Below are positions 34,378 to 42,137 of a DNA stretch of 64,000 nucleotides, piece after piece (the first letter of the stretch is position 1; each line of letters opens with the position of its first letter). Origin of the DNA: Pseudooceanicola spongiae. Its GTDB lineage: Bacteria > Pseudomonadota > Alphaproteobacteria > Rhodobacterales > Rhodobacteraceae. Under the pieces are notes generated by a model. The model saw nothing but the letters and a program-made list of their open reading frames with translations, was not told the DNA's origin and did no database searches. The stretch spans positions 480,501 to 544,500 of the forward strand of contig NZ_CP045201.1 of NCBI RefSeq assembly GCF_014899185.1. The letters are read 5' to 3'. A program made the position numbers and the translations under genes.

Positions 34378-34408
34378 AAAGAACCGCGCCCCTTGCAGGG
34401 CGCGGTTC
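34378..34408 (-). terminator. Intrinsic terminator after rplI
   Basis: GAACCGCGCCC and GGGCGCGGTTC form an 11-bp stem, followed on the minus strand by TTTCATTTTC. Lies 25 bp after the rplI stop. Confidence 0.88.
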
Positions 34409-34432
34409 CGGTCGCGGCAGACGTGGCGAAGA

Positions 34433-35044
34433 TTACTCTTCGTCTTCGTCCGATGCGTTGTCCGAGCCGGCGTAGTCGTCGTCGTTGGCAGCGGAGCCCA
34501 TGTCGTCGAACAGTTCCGAAATCTCGAATTCGGCGGCGGCTTCTTCTTCAGCAGCCAGTTCGCGGATGGATTTGCCAGCGGCCTGAACTTCGGCTTCTTC
34601 GCGGGTGCGAGCGACGTTCAGGATGACTTCGACGACCACTTCGGGGTGCAGCGTCACGTTGGCGACGTGCAGGCCCAGATCCTTGATCGGCAGCGGGATG
34701 ATGACCTGCTTGCGCGCAACGGTGTAGCCGTTTTCGGTGGCGATGATGGCGACGTCACGCGGGGTGACCGAACCATACAGGTTGCCGCCATCGGAAGCTG
34801 CGCGAATCACGACGAACTTCTGTCCGTCGAGTTTCTCGCCCAGAGCTTCGGCCTCTTTTTTCGATTCGAGGTTGTTGGCTTCGAGCTGAGCTTTCTGGCC
34901 TTCGAACTGAGCCAGGTTCTCTTTCGAGGCGGTCAGGGCCTTGCCTTGCAGCAGCAGGTAGTTGCGGGCGAAACCCGGCTTGACGGAGACAACGTCTCCC
35001 ATCTGGCCAAGCTTGGCGACGCGTTCGAGAAGAATGACTTGCAT
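34433..35044 (-). CDS. rplI: 50S ribosomal protein L9
   Basis: 203 residues. The N-terminal RNA-binding domain ([20 protein letters not shown], then [10 protein letters not shown]) is the family signature. The long central helix and the C-terminal domain follow. The protein is about 50 residues longer than the E. coli form: an acidic tail ([19 protein letters not shown], ending DEDEE), common in alphaproteobacteria. Last gene of rpsF-rpsR-rplI. Confidence 0.96.
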   Translation of the reverse strand: MQVILLERVAKLGQMGDVVSVKPGFARNYLLLQGKALTASKENLAQFEGQKAQLEANNLESKKEAEALGEKLDGQKFVVIRAASDGGNLYGSVTPRDVAIIATENGYTVARKQVIIPLPIKDLGLHVANVTLHPEVVVEVILNVARTREEAEVQAAGKSIRELAAEEEAAAEFEISELFDDMGSAANDDDYAGSDNASDEDEE

Positions 35045-35057
35045 CTGATCGGTCTCC

Positions 35058-35285
35058 TTACTTCACGGCGTAGGGGAGCAGGGCGAGGAAGCGGGCGCGT
35101 TTGATGGCGCGGGCCAGCTCACGTTGCTTCTTGGCCGAGACGGCGGTGATGCGGGACGGCACGATCTTGCCACGTTCGGAAACGTAGCGCTGCAGAAGGC
35201 GCGTATCTTTGTAGTCGATCTTCGGCGCATTGTCGCCCGAGAAGGGGCAGACCTTGCGGCGGCGGAAAAATGGTTTCGTGGCCAT
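35058..35285 (-). CDS. rpsR: 30S ribosomal protein S18
   Basis: 75 residues, the standard length. Signature [20 protein letters not shown] and [20 protein letters not shown]. It forms a dimer with S6 in the 30S platform. Lies 13 bp upstream of rplI and 28 bp downstream of rpsF. Confidence 0.97.
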   Translation of the reverse strand: MATKPFFRRRKVCPFSGDNAPKIDYKDTRLLQRYVSERGKIVPSRITAVSAKKQRELARAIKRARFLALLPYAVK

Positions 35286-35313
35286 GTGTTAGGTCCTTTC
35301 GTTCAGGCGTTGA

Positions 35314-35670
35314 TCAACGACGTTCGCGACGACGGTCGTCACGTTCGTCACGTTTCTGCATCTGCGCGGAGGGCAGCTCGGCGTGCTCGTCGACCTTGAT
35401 GGTCAGGACGCGCATCACGTCGTCGTGCAGGCGCATCAGGCGTTCCATTTCCTGCACGGCGGCCGAAGGCGCGTCGGTGCGCAGGAAGGCATAGTGGCCC
35501 TTGCGGTTCTTGTTGATCTTGTAGGCCATCGTTTTGACACCCCAGTACTCGTGATCCACGAGCGTGCCACCGTTGTCGGTGACGACGGCGCCAAAGTGTT
35601 CGATGAGGCCTTCGGCCTGCGCGTTGGAAAGATCCTGGCGCGCGATAAAGACATGCTCGTAAAGCGGCAT
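35314..35670 (-). CDS. rpsF: 30S ribosomal protein S6
   Basis: 118 residues. MPLYEHVFIARQDLSNAQAE and WGVKTMAYKINKNRKGHYAF are S6 hallmarks. The C-terminal tail is charged (KRDERDDRRRERR). The ATG at 35670 is chosen because AGGAG lies five bases upstream; a GTG six bases earlier would sit too close to it. First gene of the rpsF-rpsR-rplI operon. Confidence 0.96.
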   Translation of the reverse strand: MPLYEHVFIARQDLSNAQAEGLIEHFGAVVTDNGGTLVDHEYWGVKTMAYKINKNRKGHYAFLRTDAPSAAVQEMERLMRLHDDVMRVLTIKVDEHAELPSAQMQKRDERDDRRRERR

Positions 35671-36022
35671 GTGCACTCCTGTTTATATCAAGGCGCATTT
35701 CATAGGAGGGCCGGATCCTTCCGCGACCCATCCACGAGAGACTGCGCGGTTCATCATTACCTGCGGAAGGAGCCGCCCAATACACCGGATGCCCGCGCAG
35801 GGCAAGCGCCGGGGTGCGCTTTTGGCAGCCCGTTTCTGAGCCCGGTTTCTGCGGGAGGGGCCTTTTAGGGGGCGGGGTGGCAGATGCGGTTCGATTCAAG
35901 GCCTGGGTAAGATTCGGCTGTGCATTTGGCGGCACCTGCCGGGCGGCTGTTTTCGGCGGGGATATCTGCGGTTGGCCTGTGAGCGGGCCGCGACGCGGGC
36001 AGCCGACAAGGAGAGCGGTGAG
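35671..36022. other. Intergenic region upstream of rpsF
   Basis: 352 bp. The proximal part (35671-35710) is AT-rich in this GC-rich genome and should hold the ribosomal operon's promoter. The remainder has no convincing gene. Confidence 0.35.
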
Positions 36023-36373
36023 ATGCGCAATGGACGGTTCAGTCAGGCAGAGGGCTATCAGCGCAACTTCGTGCCCGCACACCCCAGTTCTCAGATGCCG
36101 CGCGGCGTGCCGGCGCGGTTGTGTCTGCGCTTGCTGCTGCGGCAGGCGGTTTCTGTGACGCTGGTGTTTGCGGGGCCGCTGGTGGCGGTTCTGCATGGGG
36201 CGCATCTGACGCATCTGGCGACTGGCGCTGCGCTGTGTCTGATCGGGGTTGTCGGCACGAAGCGGGTGCGCGCGGATGCGCAGCGCCATCGCAGAAGCAG
36301 TCGTCGGCCGCGCTATCGCGCGTTCGATGATCCGCGCTTTGACGGTATTCGCACGGACCGACCGCGCTACTGA
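36023..36373 (+). CDS. Small hypothetical membrane protein
   Basis: 116 residues. The middle is hydrophobic (LLLRQAVSVTLVFAGPLVAV and LTHLATGAALCLIGVVG: probably two membrane segments), and the C-terminus is rich in Arg (RRSSRRPRYRAF, ending RTDRPRY). The ATG at 36023 has GGAGAGCGG upstream. No family recognised. Being short and Arg-rich it could be spurious, but the hydrophobic pattern and ribosome site support it. Lies 132 bp before fabD. Confidence 0.5.
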   Translation: MRNGRFSQAEGYQRNFVPAHPSSQMPRGVPARLCLRLLLRQAVSVTLVFAGPLVAVLHGAHLTHLATGAALCLIGVVGTKRVRADAQRHRRSSRRPRYRAFDDPRFDGIRTDRPRY

Positions 36374-36505
36374 GGCGCGGGGCGGCGCAACCGCGTTGAG
36401 GGCTGAGCGCGGCCTTGCTTGGCAGGGCGGCATCGCCAGCAGTGCATTGCCATATGGCGCTCTGGCCGCTATCCCCCGGCGCAACATGACGCAAGGGAGT
36501 GAGCC

Positions 36506-37447
36506 ATGAGCCGCGCATTTGTTTTTCCCGGTCAGGGAGCCCAGACCATCGGCATGGGCAAAGCTTTGGCCGATGCCTATCCGGCGGCCCGCGCCGTCTT
36601 CGACGAGGTCGACGCGGCGCTCGGTGAAAAGCTGAGCACGCTGATCTGGGAGGGCGATCAGGACGCGCTGACCCTGACGCAGAACGCCCAGCCCGCCCTG
36701 ATGGCGACCTCGCTGGCCGCGTTTCGTGCGCTGGAGGCCGAGGGTGTCAGCATCACCGACGCAAGCTTTGTCGCCGGGCACAGCCTTGGCGAATATTCCG
36801 CACTGGCCGCCGCTGGCGCGCTGAGCGTGTCGGACGCGGCGCGTCTGCTGCGCATTCGCGGCCGGGCCATGCAGGAGGCCGTGCCGGTTGGTGTCGGCGC
36901 CATGGCGGCGCTGCTGGGTCTGGACTTTGAGACGGTGCGCGAGGTCGCGGCAGAGGCCGCTCAGGGGCAGGTCTGTCAGGCCGCCAACGACAACGATCCC
37001 AGTCAGGTGGTCGTCTCGGGGGACAAGGATGCCGTCGAGCGAGCCTGCGAGATTGCCAAGGCACGCGGTGCGAAACGTGCGCTGTTGCTGCCGGTGAGCG
37101 CACCGTTCCATTGCGCGCTGATGCAGCCTGCCGCCGAGGTGATGGCCGGAGCGCTGGCCGAGGTCACGCTGAATGCGCCTGCCGTGCCGCTGGTCGCCAA
37201 CGTGCGCGCCGCAGCGGTGAGCGATCCCGACGAGATCCGCGCGCTGCTGGTCGAGCAGGTCACGGGCTCGGTCCGCTGGCGCGAGAGCGTGCTGTGGATG
37301 GCCGGGCAGGGTGTCGATGAGATTTGGGAAATTGGTGCCGGGAAGGCTCTGTCGGGGATGATCCGGCGGATCGACAAGGCGGTGGCCTGCAAGGCTGTTG
37401 GCACGCCGGACGAAGTGAAGGCGGCGGTGGCCCCGAGCGAGGGCTGA
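36506..37447 (+). CDS. fabD: Malonyl-CoA:ACP transacylase
   Basis: 313 residues. Moves malonyl groups from CoA to acyl carrier protein in fatty-acid synthesis. FVFPGQGAQTIGMGKAL opens the protein; the nucleophile elbow is VAGHSLGEYSALAAAGA (Ser about 93); the catalytic His is in SAPFHCALM. QNAQPALMATSLAAF supplies the oxyanion-hole Gln region. A good AAGGGAG ribosome site precedes it. First of fabD-fabG-acpP-fabF. Confidence 0.96.
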   Translation: MSRAFVFPGQGAQTIGMGKALADAYPAARAVFDEVDAALGEKLSTLIWEGDQDALTLTQNAQPALMATSLAAFRALEAEGVSITDASFVAGHSLGEYSALAAAGALSVSDAARLLRIRGRAMQEAVPVGVGAMAALLGLDFETVREVAAEAAQGQVCQAANDNDPSQVVVSGDKDAVERACEIAKARGAKRALLLPVSAPFHCALMQPAAEVMAGALAEVTLNAPAVPLVANVRAAAVSDPDEIRALLVEQVTGSVRWRESVLWMAGQGVDEIWEIGAGKALSGMIRRIDKAVACKAVGTPDEVKAAVAPSEG

Positions 37448-37495
37448 GACGCTAGCGGGGGATTGTGCGGGGCTTTGCGCCCCATTGGTTAAAGT

Positions 37496-37545
37496 AAAAG
37501 GGGGGCTTTGCGCCCCCCGGGCCCCCCGCAGGATATTTGAAACAG
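37496..37545 (+). repeat. GC-rich Roseobacter-type intergenic repeat, copy 1
   Basis: A run of AAAAGGGGGGCTTTGCGCCC, then CCCGGGCCCCCCGCAGGATA, then TTTGAAACAGGG, between fabD and fabG. It folds into GC hairpins. A related copy lies at 61920-61980 (GGGGCTCTGCCCCCGGCGCA, then ...CCCCCGAAGTATTTGTGGCA). Repeats of this kind are very common between genes in Roseobacter-group genomes; they may act as terminators. Confidence 0.6.
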
Positions 37546-37581
37546 GGAAACCGGGTGTAGGTGCACCCTGAGGAGAACGGT

Positions 37582-38319
37582 ATGTTTGATCTGACAGGCA
37601 AGACGGCGCTGGTGACCGGCGCGAGCGGTGGAATCGGTGGTGAGATCGCCAAGGCGCTGCACGGCGCGGGCGCGACCGTGGGGCTGAGCGGCACACGCGT
37701 GGCGCCGCTGGAGGCGCTGGCGGCGGAGCTGGGCGAGCGGGCACATGTGTTGCCGTGCAACCTCGGGGACGCGGCGGCGGTGGATGCGCTGCCCAAGCAG
37801 GCGATCGAGGCCATGGGGTCTCTGGATATTCTGGTGAACAATGCCGGGATCACCAAGGACCAGCTGTTCATGCGGATGAGCGACGAGGACTGGCAGAGCG
37901 TCATCGACGTCAATCTGACCTCGACCATGCGGCTGTGCCGGGCTGTCATGCGGCCGATGATGAAGGCGCGTTGGGGGCGGATCATCAATATCTCCTCCAT
38001 CGTCGGGACGACGGGCAATCCGGGGCAGGCGAACTATGCGGCCTCCAAGGCCGGGATGGTGGGGCTGTCGAAGTCCATCGCCTATGAAGTGGCGAGCCGG
38101 GGCATCACGGTGAACTGTGTCGCGCCGGGCTTTATCGCCACCGCGATGACCGACAAGCTGAGCGACGAGCAGAAGGCCAAGATCAACGTGCAGATCCCGG
38201 CGGCGCGCATGGGCACGCCCGAGGAGATCGCGGCGGCGGTGATCTATCTGGCGAGCGTCGAGGCCGGCTATGTCACCGGCGCAACCCTGCATGTGAATGG
38301 CGGCATGGCGATGATCTGA
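37582..38319 (+). CDS. fabG: 3-oxoacyl-ACP reductase
   Basis: 245 residues, SDR family. Reduces 3-oxoacyl-ACP with NADPH. Nucleotide loop VTGASGGIGGEIA, NNAGITKD, and the catalytic set Ser-Tyr-Lys in NISSIVGTTGNPGQANYAAS, then KAG. Ends with SVEAGYVTGATLHVNGGMAM, the family's C-terminus. The ATG at 37582 follows AGGAG; an in-frame GTG 21 bp earlier is less likely. Confidence 0.96.
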   Translation: MFDLTGKTALVTGASGGIGGEIAKALHGAGATVGLSGTRVAPLEALAAELGERAHVLPCNLGDAAAVDALPKQAIEAMGSLDILVNNAGITKDQLFMRMSDEDWQSVIDVNLTSTMRLCRAVMRPMMKARWGRIINISSIVGTTGNPGQANYAASKAGMVGLSKSIAYEVASRGITVNCVAPGFIATAMTDKLSDEQKAKINVQIPAARMGTPEEIAAAVIYLASVEAGYVTGATLHVNGGMAMI

Positions 38320-38388
38320 GGGCCGTGGCGCGGGGAATCGTGGCGAAATGCCGGGGAAAACTGCGCTGCATCCGATGCAATCGAGAGG

Positions 38389-38417
38389 GGCCGGATCGCT
38401 GTATCCGGCCTTTTTTT
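38389..38417 (+). terminator. Intrinsic terminator after fabG
   Basis: GGCCGGAT, loop CGCTGT, ATCCGGCC, then seven T. It lies about 70 bp after the fabG stop in the 377-bp gap before acpP. Confidence 0.92.
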
Positions 38418-38513
38418 ATGGCGGAATCGGCCTCGTTTGCCAGGCGCGCGCGAAAAGGCGCGGCCCGGAGCAACTTGCAGGGGGCGAGGGAACACACCAG
38501 GTTGTGAAAGCGT

Positions 38514-38541
38514 TTGCCTACTGCTGAGCATGTGCTATAGG
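38514..38541 (+). promoter_or_regulatory. Candidate acpP promoter
   Basis: TTGCCT (-35), 16-bp spacer, TATAGG (-10), about 155 bp before the acpP start. Fits a sigma-70 promoter for a separate, highly expressed acpP transcript, because a terminator lies just upstream. The leader between here and acpP has no recognised structure. Confidence 0.5.
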
Positions 38542-38696
38542 CGGCGCAGATTGGCGGGGCGCTTGCAAAGGCTGTCCCCGTGCCTACGCCATGCGGCGGA
38601 GGTGTCAGCGCCCGCAAGGGCATTGGTAGATGCCCCCGGTTGGGGGCAAGACAAGAACCGGGCCCGAGGGGCCCAACTGACGTGAGGGGAATACCT

Positions 38697-38930
38697 ATGA
38701 GCGATGTCGCAGAACGCGTGAAGAAGATCGTTGTCGAACATCTCGGCGTGGAAGAAGACAAGGTCACCGAGAACGCTTCGTTCATCGACGACCTGGGCGC
38801 AGACAGCCTCGACACCGTCGAGCTGGTCATGGCCTTCGAAGAAGAATTCGGCATCGAGATCCCCGATGACGCCGCTGAGAACATCCAGACCTTCGGCGAC
38901 GCGGTCAAGTTCATCACCGAAGCCGCCTGA
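38697..38930 (+). CDS. acpP: Acyl carrier protein
   Basis: 77 residues, acidic. The Ser that receives 4'-phosphopantetheine is in [20 protein letters not shown]. Starts [20 protein letters not shown]. Carries growing acyl chains between FabD, FabG, FabF and the rest. Set between its own promoter and a strong terminator, so expressed apart from its neighbours. Confidence 0.97.
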   Translation: MSDVAERVKKIVVEHLGVEEDKVTENASFIDDLGADSLDTVELVMAFEEEFGIEIPDDAAENIQTFGDAVKFITEAA

Positions 38931-38971
38931 TTTCAGGCGCTGTCCCGGCATCGCCGGGGTGAGAAGATCCT

Positions 38972-39005
38972 GAAAGACCCCTGCCAATTCTGGCGGGGGT
39001 CTTTT
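38972..39005 (+). terminator. Intrinsic terminator after acpP
   Basis: AAAGACCCCTGCCA, loop ATTC, TGGCGGGGGTCTTTT: a 14-bp stem with one G-T pair, followed by CTTTTT. 42 bp after the acpP stop. Confidence 0.95.
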
Positions 39006-39166
39006 CTTTTTGCGCCACAGGTGCAGATTGGGGGAGAGTTGCGCGGGGCGCGTGGACTTTTCTGAGGGGGGATTTGCGCAGAAATGCGCCTGCTGCCTCA
39101 TAGGCTTGCCCCCGGAGGCTGCGCCGGGGTATGAGCGTCGGTGAGAAAATGAGAAGGGCAGTATAG

Positions 39167-40426
39167 ATGCGTCGTGTCGTTGTCACCGGGCTTGGGCTTG
39201 TCACTCCTCTGGCCTGCGGGGTTGAGGAAAGTTGGAGCCGCTTGCTTGCGGGTCAGTCCGGTGCGGACCGGATTGGTCAATTTGATCCCGAAGGTCTGAC
39301 CACAACCTATGCCTGCGAAGTGCCGCGCGGAGATGGCAGCAACGGCACCTTCAATGCCGATGACTGGATGGAGCCGAAGGAACAGCGCAAGGTTGATACC
39401 TTTATCCTGTTCGGTGTTGCCGCCGCGCAGCAGGCCGTCGAGGACAGTGGCTGGAAGCCCACCGACATCGAGGCGCAGGCGCGCACCGGCGTGCTGATCG
39501 GTTCGGGCATCGGGGGTCTGAATTCGATCGCCAATACCGCCGTGATGATGGAAGAGAAGGGCCCGCGCCGCGTCAGCCCGTTCTTCGTGCCGGGCGCGCT
39601 GATCAACCTGATCTCGGGTCAGGTCAGCATCCGCTACGGATTTCGCGGCCCGAACCATTCGGTCGTCACCGCCTGTTCGACGGGCGCCCACGCCATTGGC
39701 GATGCGGCGCGGCTGATCCAGTGGGGAGATGCGGATGTGATGGTTGCAGGCGGCGCCGAGGCGGCGATCTGCAAGATCGGCATCGCGGGCTTCAACGCCT
39801 GCAAGGCGCTGTCGACGAAATATGCCGATGATCCCACCAAGGCCAGCCGGCCCTATGACGCGGACCGCGATGGTTTCGTGATGGGCGAGGGCGCGGGCAT
39901 TGTCGTGCTGGAAGAATACGAACACGCCGTGGCGCGCGGCGCCAAGATCTATGGTGAATACCTCGGCTATGGCATGTCGGGCGATGCCTATCACATCACG
40001 GCACCTGCCGAGGATGGCGATGGCGCGCGCCGCAGCATGGAGATGGCGCTGAAGCGCGCCGGGCTGACCCCTGCGGATATCGATTACGTCAACGCGCATG
40101 GCACCTCGACCATGGCCGACACGATTGAACTGGGCGCGGTGGAGCGTCTGATGGGCGATCACGCGAGCAAGGTCACCATGTCTTCGACCAAATCGGCCAC
40201 CGGGCACCTGCTGGGGGCGGCGGGCGCGATCGAGGCGATCTTCTCGATTCTGGCGATCCGCGATCAGGTCGCACCGCCGACGATCAACCTGGACAACCCG
40301 GCCGTCGAGACCAAGATCGACCTGGCGCCGAATGCCAAGGTTGAACGCAAGATCGATACCGTGCTGTCGAACTCCTTCGGCTTTGGCGGCACCAATGCCA
40401 GCCTGGTCTTCGGGAAGGTCCGCTGA
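39167..40426 (+). CDS. fabF: Beta-ketoacyl-ACP synthase II
   Basis: 419 residues. Extends acyl-ACP by condensation with malonyl-ACP. Catalytic Cys in VVTACSTGAHAIGDAARL, first His in NAHGTSTMADTIELGA, Lys and second His in STKSATGHLLGAAGAIEAI. MRRVVVTGLGLVTPLACGVE is the usual start. mltG begins at the next base after its stop. Confidence 0.97.
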   Translation: MRRVVVTGLGLVTPLACGVEESWSRLLAGQSGADRIGQFDPEGLTTTYACEVPRGDGSNGTFNADDWMEPKEQRKVDTFILFGVAAAQQAVEDSGWKPTDIEAQARTGVLIGSGIGGLNSIANTAVMMEEKGPRRVSPFFVPGALINLISGQVSIRYGFRGPNHSVVTACSTGAHAIGDAARLIQWGDADVMVAGGAEAAICKIGIAGFNACKALSTKYADDPTKASRPYDADRDGFVMGEGAGIVVLEEYEHAVARGAKIYGEYLGYGMSGDAYHITAPAEDGDGARRSMEMALKRAGLTPADIDYVNAHGTSTMADTIELGAVERLMGDHASKVTMSSTKSATGHLLGAAGAIEAIFSILAIRDQVAPPTINLDNPAVETKIDLAPNAKVERKIDTVLSNSFGFGGTNASLVFGKVR

Positions 40427-41581
40427 ATGTGGCGCTCTATCGCGTCTAACGGGATCTCGCTGCTGATCGTGCTGACGCTGCTTCTGGGCGGCGCCATCAT
40501 CTACGGCAAGCGGGAATACCGTGCCGAAGGCCCGCTGAGCGAGGCGATCTGCGTGCGGGTCGCGCCGGGCGAAACCATGCGCGGTGTCTCGGCTGATCTG
40601 CAGGAACAGGGCGCCGTCAAGAGTGGTGCGCTGATGCGGGTCGGGGCCGAGTACACGGAAAAGGCCGATGACCTGAAGGCGGGGGCCTTTCTGGTGCCCG
40701 CGCGCTCCAGCATGGCCGATATCGTGGGTCTGGTGACACGCGGCGGCGCCAGCACCTGCGGCACCGAGATTGTTTATCGCGTCGGCGTGCGCTCCTCTGA
40801 TGTGCTGGTGCGGGAACTGGATCCGGCGACCAGCCGCTTTATCGAACGCGCCAAGTTCGTCCCCGGCGAGGGCGATGCGCCCCAGGCCTATACCGACGTC
40901 AAGGCGCAGTCTGACACGCGCTTTCGTGTGGCGATGGCCGAAGGCGTGACCAGCTGGCAGGTGGTTCAGGTGCTGAAGGCCGCCGATGTGCTGAGCGGTG
41001 ATGTGGCGACGGTGCCTGCCGAGGGCTCGCTTGCCCCTGACAGCTACGAAGTGCTGAAGGGCGATTCCCGCGAAAGCGTGCTGGAGCGTATGGCCGCCCA
41101 GCAGAGCCTGCGTCTGCAGGCCGCCTGGGAAAGCCGCGCCGACGATCTGCCGTTTGATACGCCTGAAGAGGCGCTGATCATGGCTTCGATCATTGAGAAG
41201 GAAACTGGCGTGCCGGACGAGCGTGGCATGGTCGCCAGCGTCTTTGAAAACCGTCTGCGGCGCGGCATGCGTCTGCAGACCGACCCGACGGTGATCTATG
41301 GCATCACCAAGGGCGAAGGCATTCTGGATCGCGGGCTGCGCCGCAGCGAGCTGGACCGGGCGACGCCCTACAACACCTACCAGATCGACGGCATGCCTCC
41401 GACCCCGATCGCCAACCCCGGCCGTGCCAGCATCGAGGCGGCGGTGAACCCCGAGGTCAGCGATTACGTCTACTTCGTGGCGGACGGCTCGGGTGGTCAT
41501 GCCTTTGCCGAGACGCTGGAGCAGCACAATGCCAACGTCGCCAAATGGCGCCAGATCGAACAGAATGGTGCCAACCAGTAG
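40427..41581 (+). CDS. mltG: Endolytic murein transglycosylase MltG
   Basis: 384 residues. One N-terminal membrane segment (ISLLIVLTLLLGGAIIYG) anchors the periplasmic YceG domain. The catalytic Glu is in IMASIIEKETGVPDERGMVA. Signature blocks MRLQTDPTVIYGITKG, NTYQIDGMPPTPIANPG and SDYVYFVADGSGGHAF are complete. It cuts new glycan strands and may set their length. Directly follows fabF, as in many alphaproteobacteria. Confidence 0.95.
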   Translation: MWRSIASNGISLLIVLTLLLGGAIIYGKREYRAEGPLSEAICVRVAPGETMRGVSADLQEQGAVKSGALMRVGAEYTEKADDLKAGAFLVPARSSMADIVGLVTRGGASTCGTEIVYRVGVRSSDVLVRELDPATSRFIERAKFVPGEGDAPQAYTDVKAQSDTRFRVAMAEGVTSWQVVQVLKAADVLSGDVATVPAEGSLAPDSYEVLKGDSRESVLERMAAQQSLRLQAAWESRADDLPFDTPEEALIMASIIEKETGVPDERGMVASVFENRLRRGMRLQTDPTVIYGITKGEGILDRGLRRSELDRATPYNTYQIDGMPPTPIANPGRASIEAAVNPEVSDYVYFVADGSGGHAFAETLEQHNANVAKWRQIEQNGANQ

Positions 41582-41598
41582 CGTGTGATATCAATGAC

Positions 41599-41646
41599 TT
41601 GCGGCGGCTCTGCATGAAATCCTTGAGATTTCGTAAGCCGCCGCAA
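41599..41646. promoter_or_regulatory. Nested inverted repeat upstream of the GTA promoter
   Basis: Outer arms TTGCGGCGGCT (41599-41609) and AGCCGCCGCAA (41636-41646), both perfect 11-mers, enclose inner arms GAAATC (41616-41621) and GATTTC (41627-41632). The element ends 12 bp before the -35 box of the GTA promoter. It could be an activator operator (the GTA activator GafA is a candidate) or the end of the mltG message; no T-run follows directly. Confidence 0.6.
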
Positions 41647-41658
41647 ACGCGCGCATTT

Positions 41659-41687
41659 TTGACAGAGCGCGCGCTGTAGCGTATAGA
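41659..41687 (+). promoter_or_regulatory. GTA cluster promoter
   Basis: TTGACA (41659-41664), a 17-bp spacer, and TATAGA (41682-41687): a near-consensus sigma-70 promoter pointing into the GTA genes. The start of transcription should be near 41694, about 100 bp before g1. Confidence 0.7.
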
Positions 41688-41715
41688 TTGTGACATGCTG
41701 GAAGACATGGGTAAG

Positions 41716-41747
41716 CGGCCCGGGAGAGATCCCGAGGCCGTTTTTTT
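41716..41747 (+). terminator. Intrinsic terminator in the GTA leader
   Basis: CGGCC-CGGGA, loop GAGA, TCCCG-A-GGCCG (one bulged A), followed by seven T. It lies between the promoter and the g1 start codon, so transcripts from that promoter must read through it. It may also end the fabF-mltG message. Confidence 0.85.
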
Positions 41748-41792
41748 CGTGCCGCTCGATCGGGGACAACAAACGCACGAGGCAGAGCAAAA

Positions 41793-42137
41793 ATGACAAA
41801 CGTAACGTCCGAGAGAGAAGACACCCGTTTGCGTACGACGATCGAAACGATCGAAAGACAGGTGCTGGACATCACACAAGACCTCAAGGCGCTGCAGGAC
41901 AGGGTGCGCGCCGGAGAGGTCGAGGCGGTCAGCGACGCGACCGCGATGTGCGGCGAAATCCGGTTCTGGGTCCGGTTTGCTATGGAGATGGAGGCCAAGC
42001 TAGATGAAGGAAGACAACGCAATGGAGCACCGACCTCAGGAGGCGGGGATATCGACCTCGCCGCCGCAAGGACTTCGATCGGGTGCCGACTGGATCGCCT
42101 GCGCAGATGCGGATACGCAAAGGTCGTTTCTGGATGA
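41793..42137 (+). CDS. GTA g1, small terminase subunit (TerS)
   Basis: 114 residues. An N-terminal coiled coil (TTIETIERQVLDITQDLKAL) is followed by a second helix (GEIRFWVRFAMEMEAKLDE) and a C-terminal helix (DLAAARTSIGCRLDRLRRCG) as in Rhodobacter g1. It works with TerL to package DNA. Its last 134 bp overlap terL in another frame. GAGG lies ten bases before the ATG. Confidence 0.8.
   Translation: MTNVTSEREDTRLRTTIETIERQVLDITQDLKALQDRVRAGEVEAVSDATAMCGEIRFWVRFAMEMEAKLDEGRQRNGAPTSGGGDIDLAAARTSIGCRLDRLRRCGYAKVVSG

Noticed and set aside
35348..37744. A 2.4-kb minus-strand open frame running over rpsF and fabD
   Set aside because: It crosses several real genes in different directions and has no recognisable domain.
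39098..41527. A 2.4-kb minus-strand open frame opposite fabF and mltG
   Set aside because: Composition is rich in His, Arg, Gly and Asp with no fold-like pattern; fabF and mltG are certain on the plus strand.
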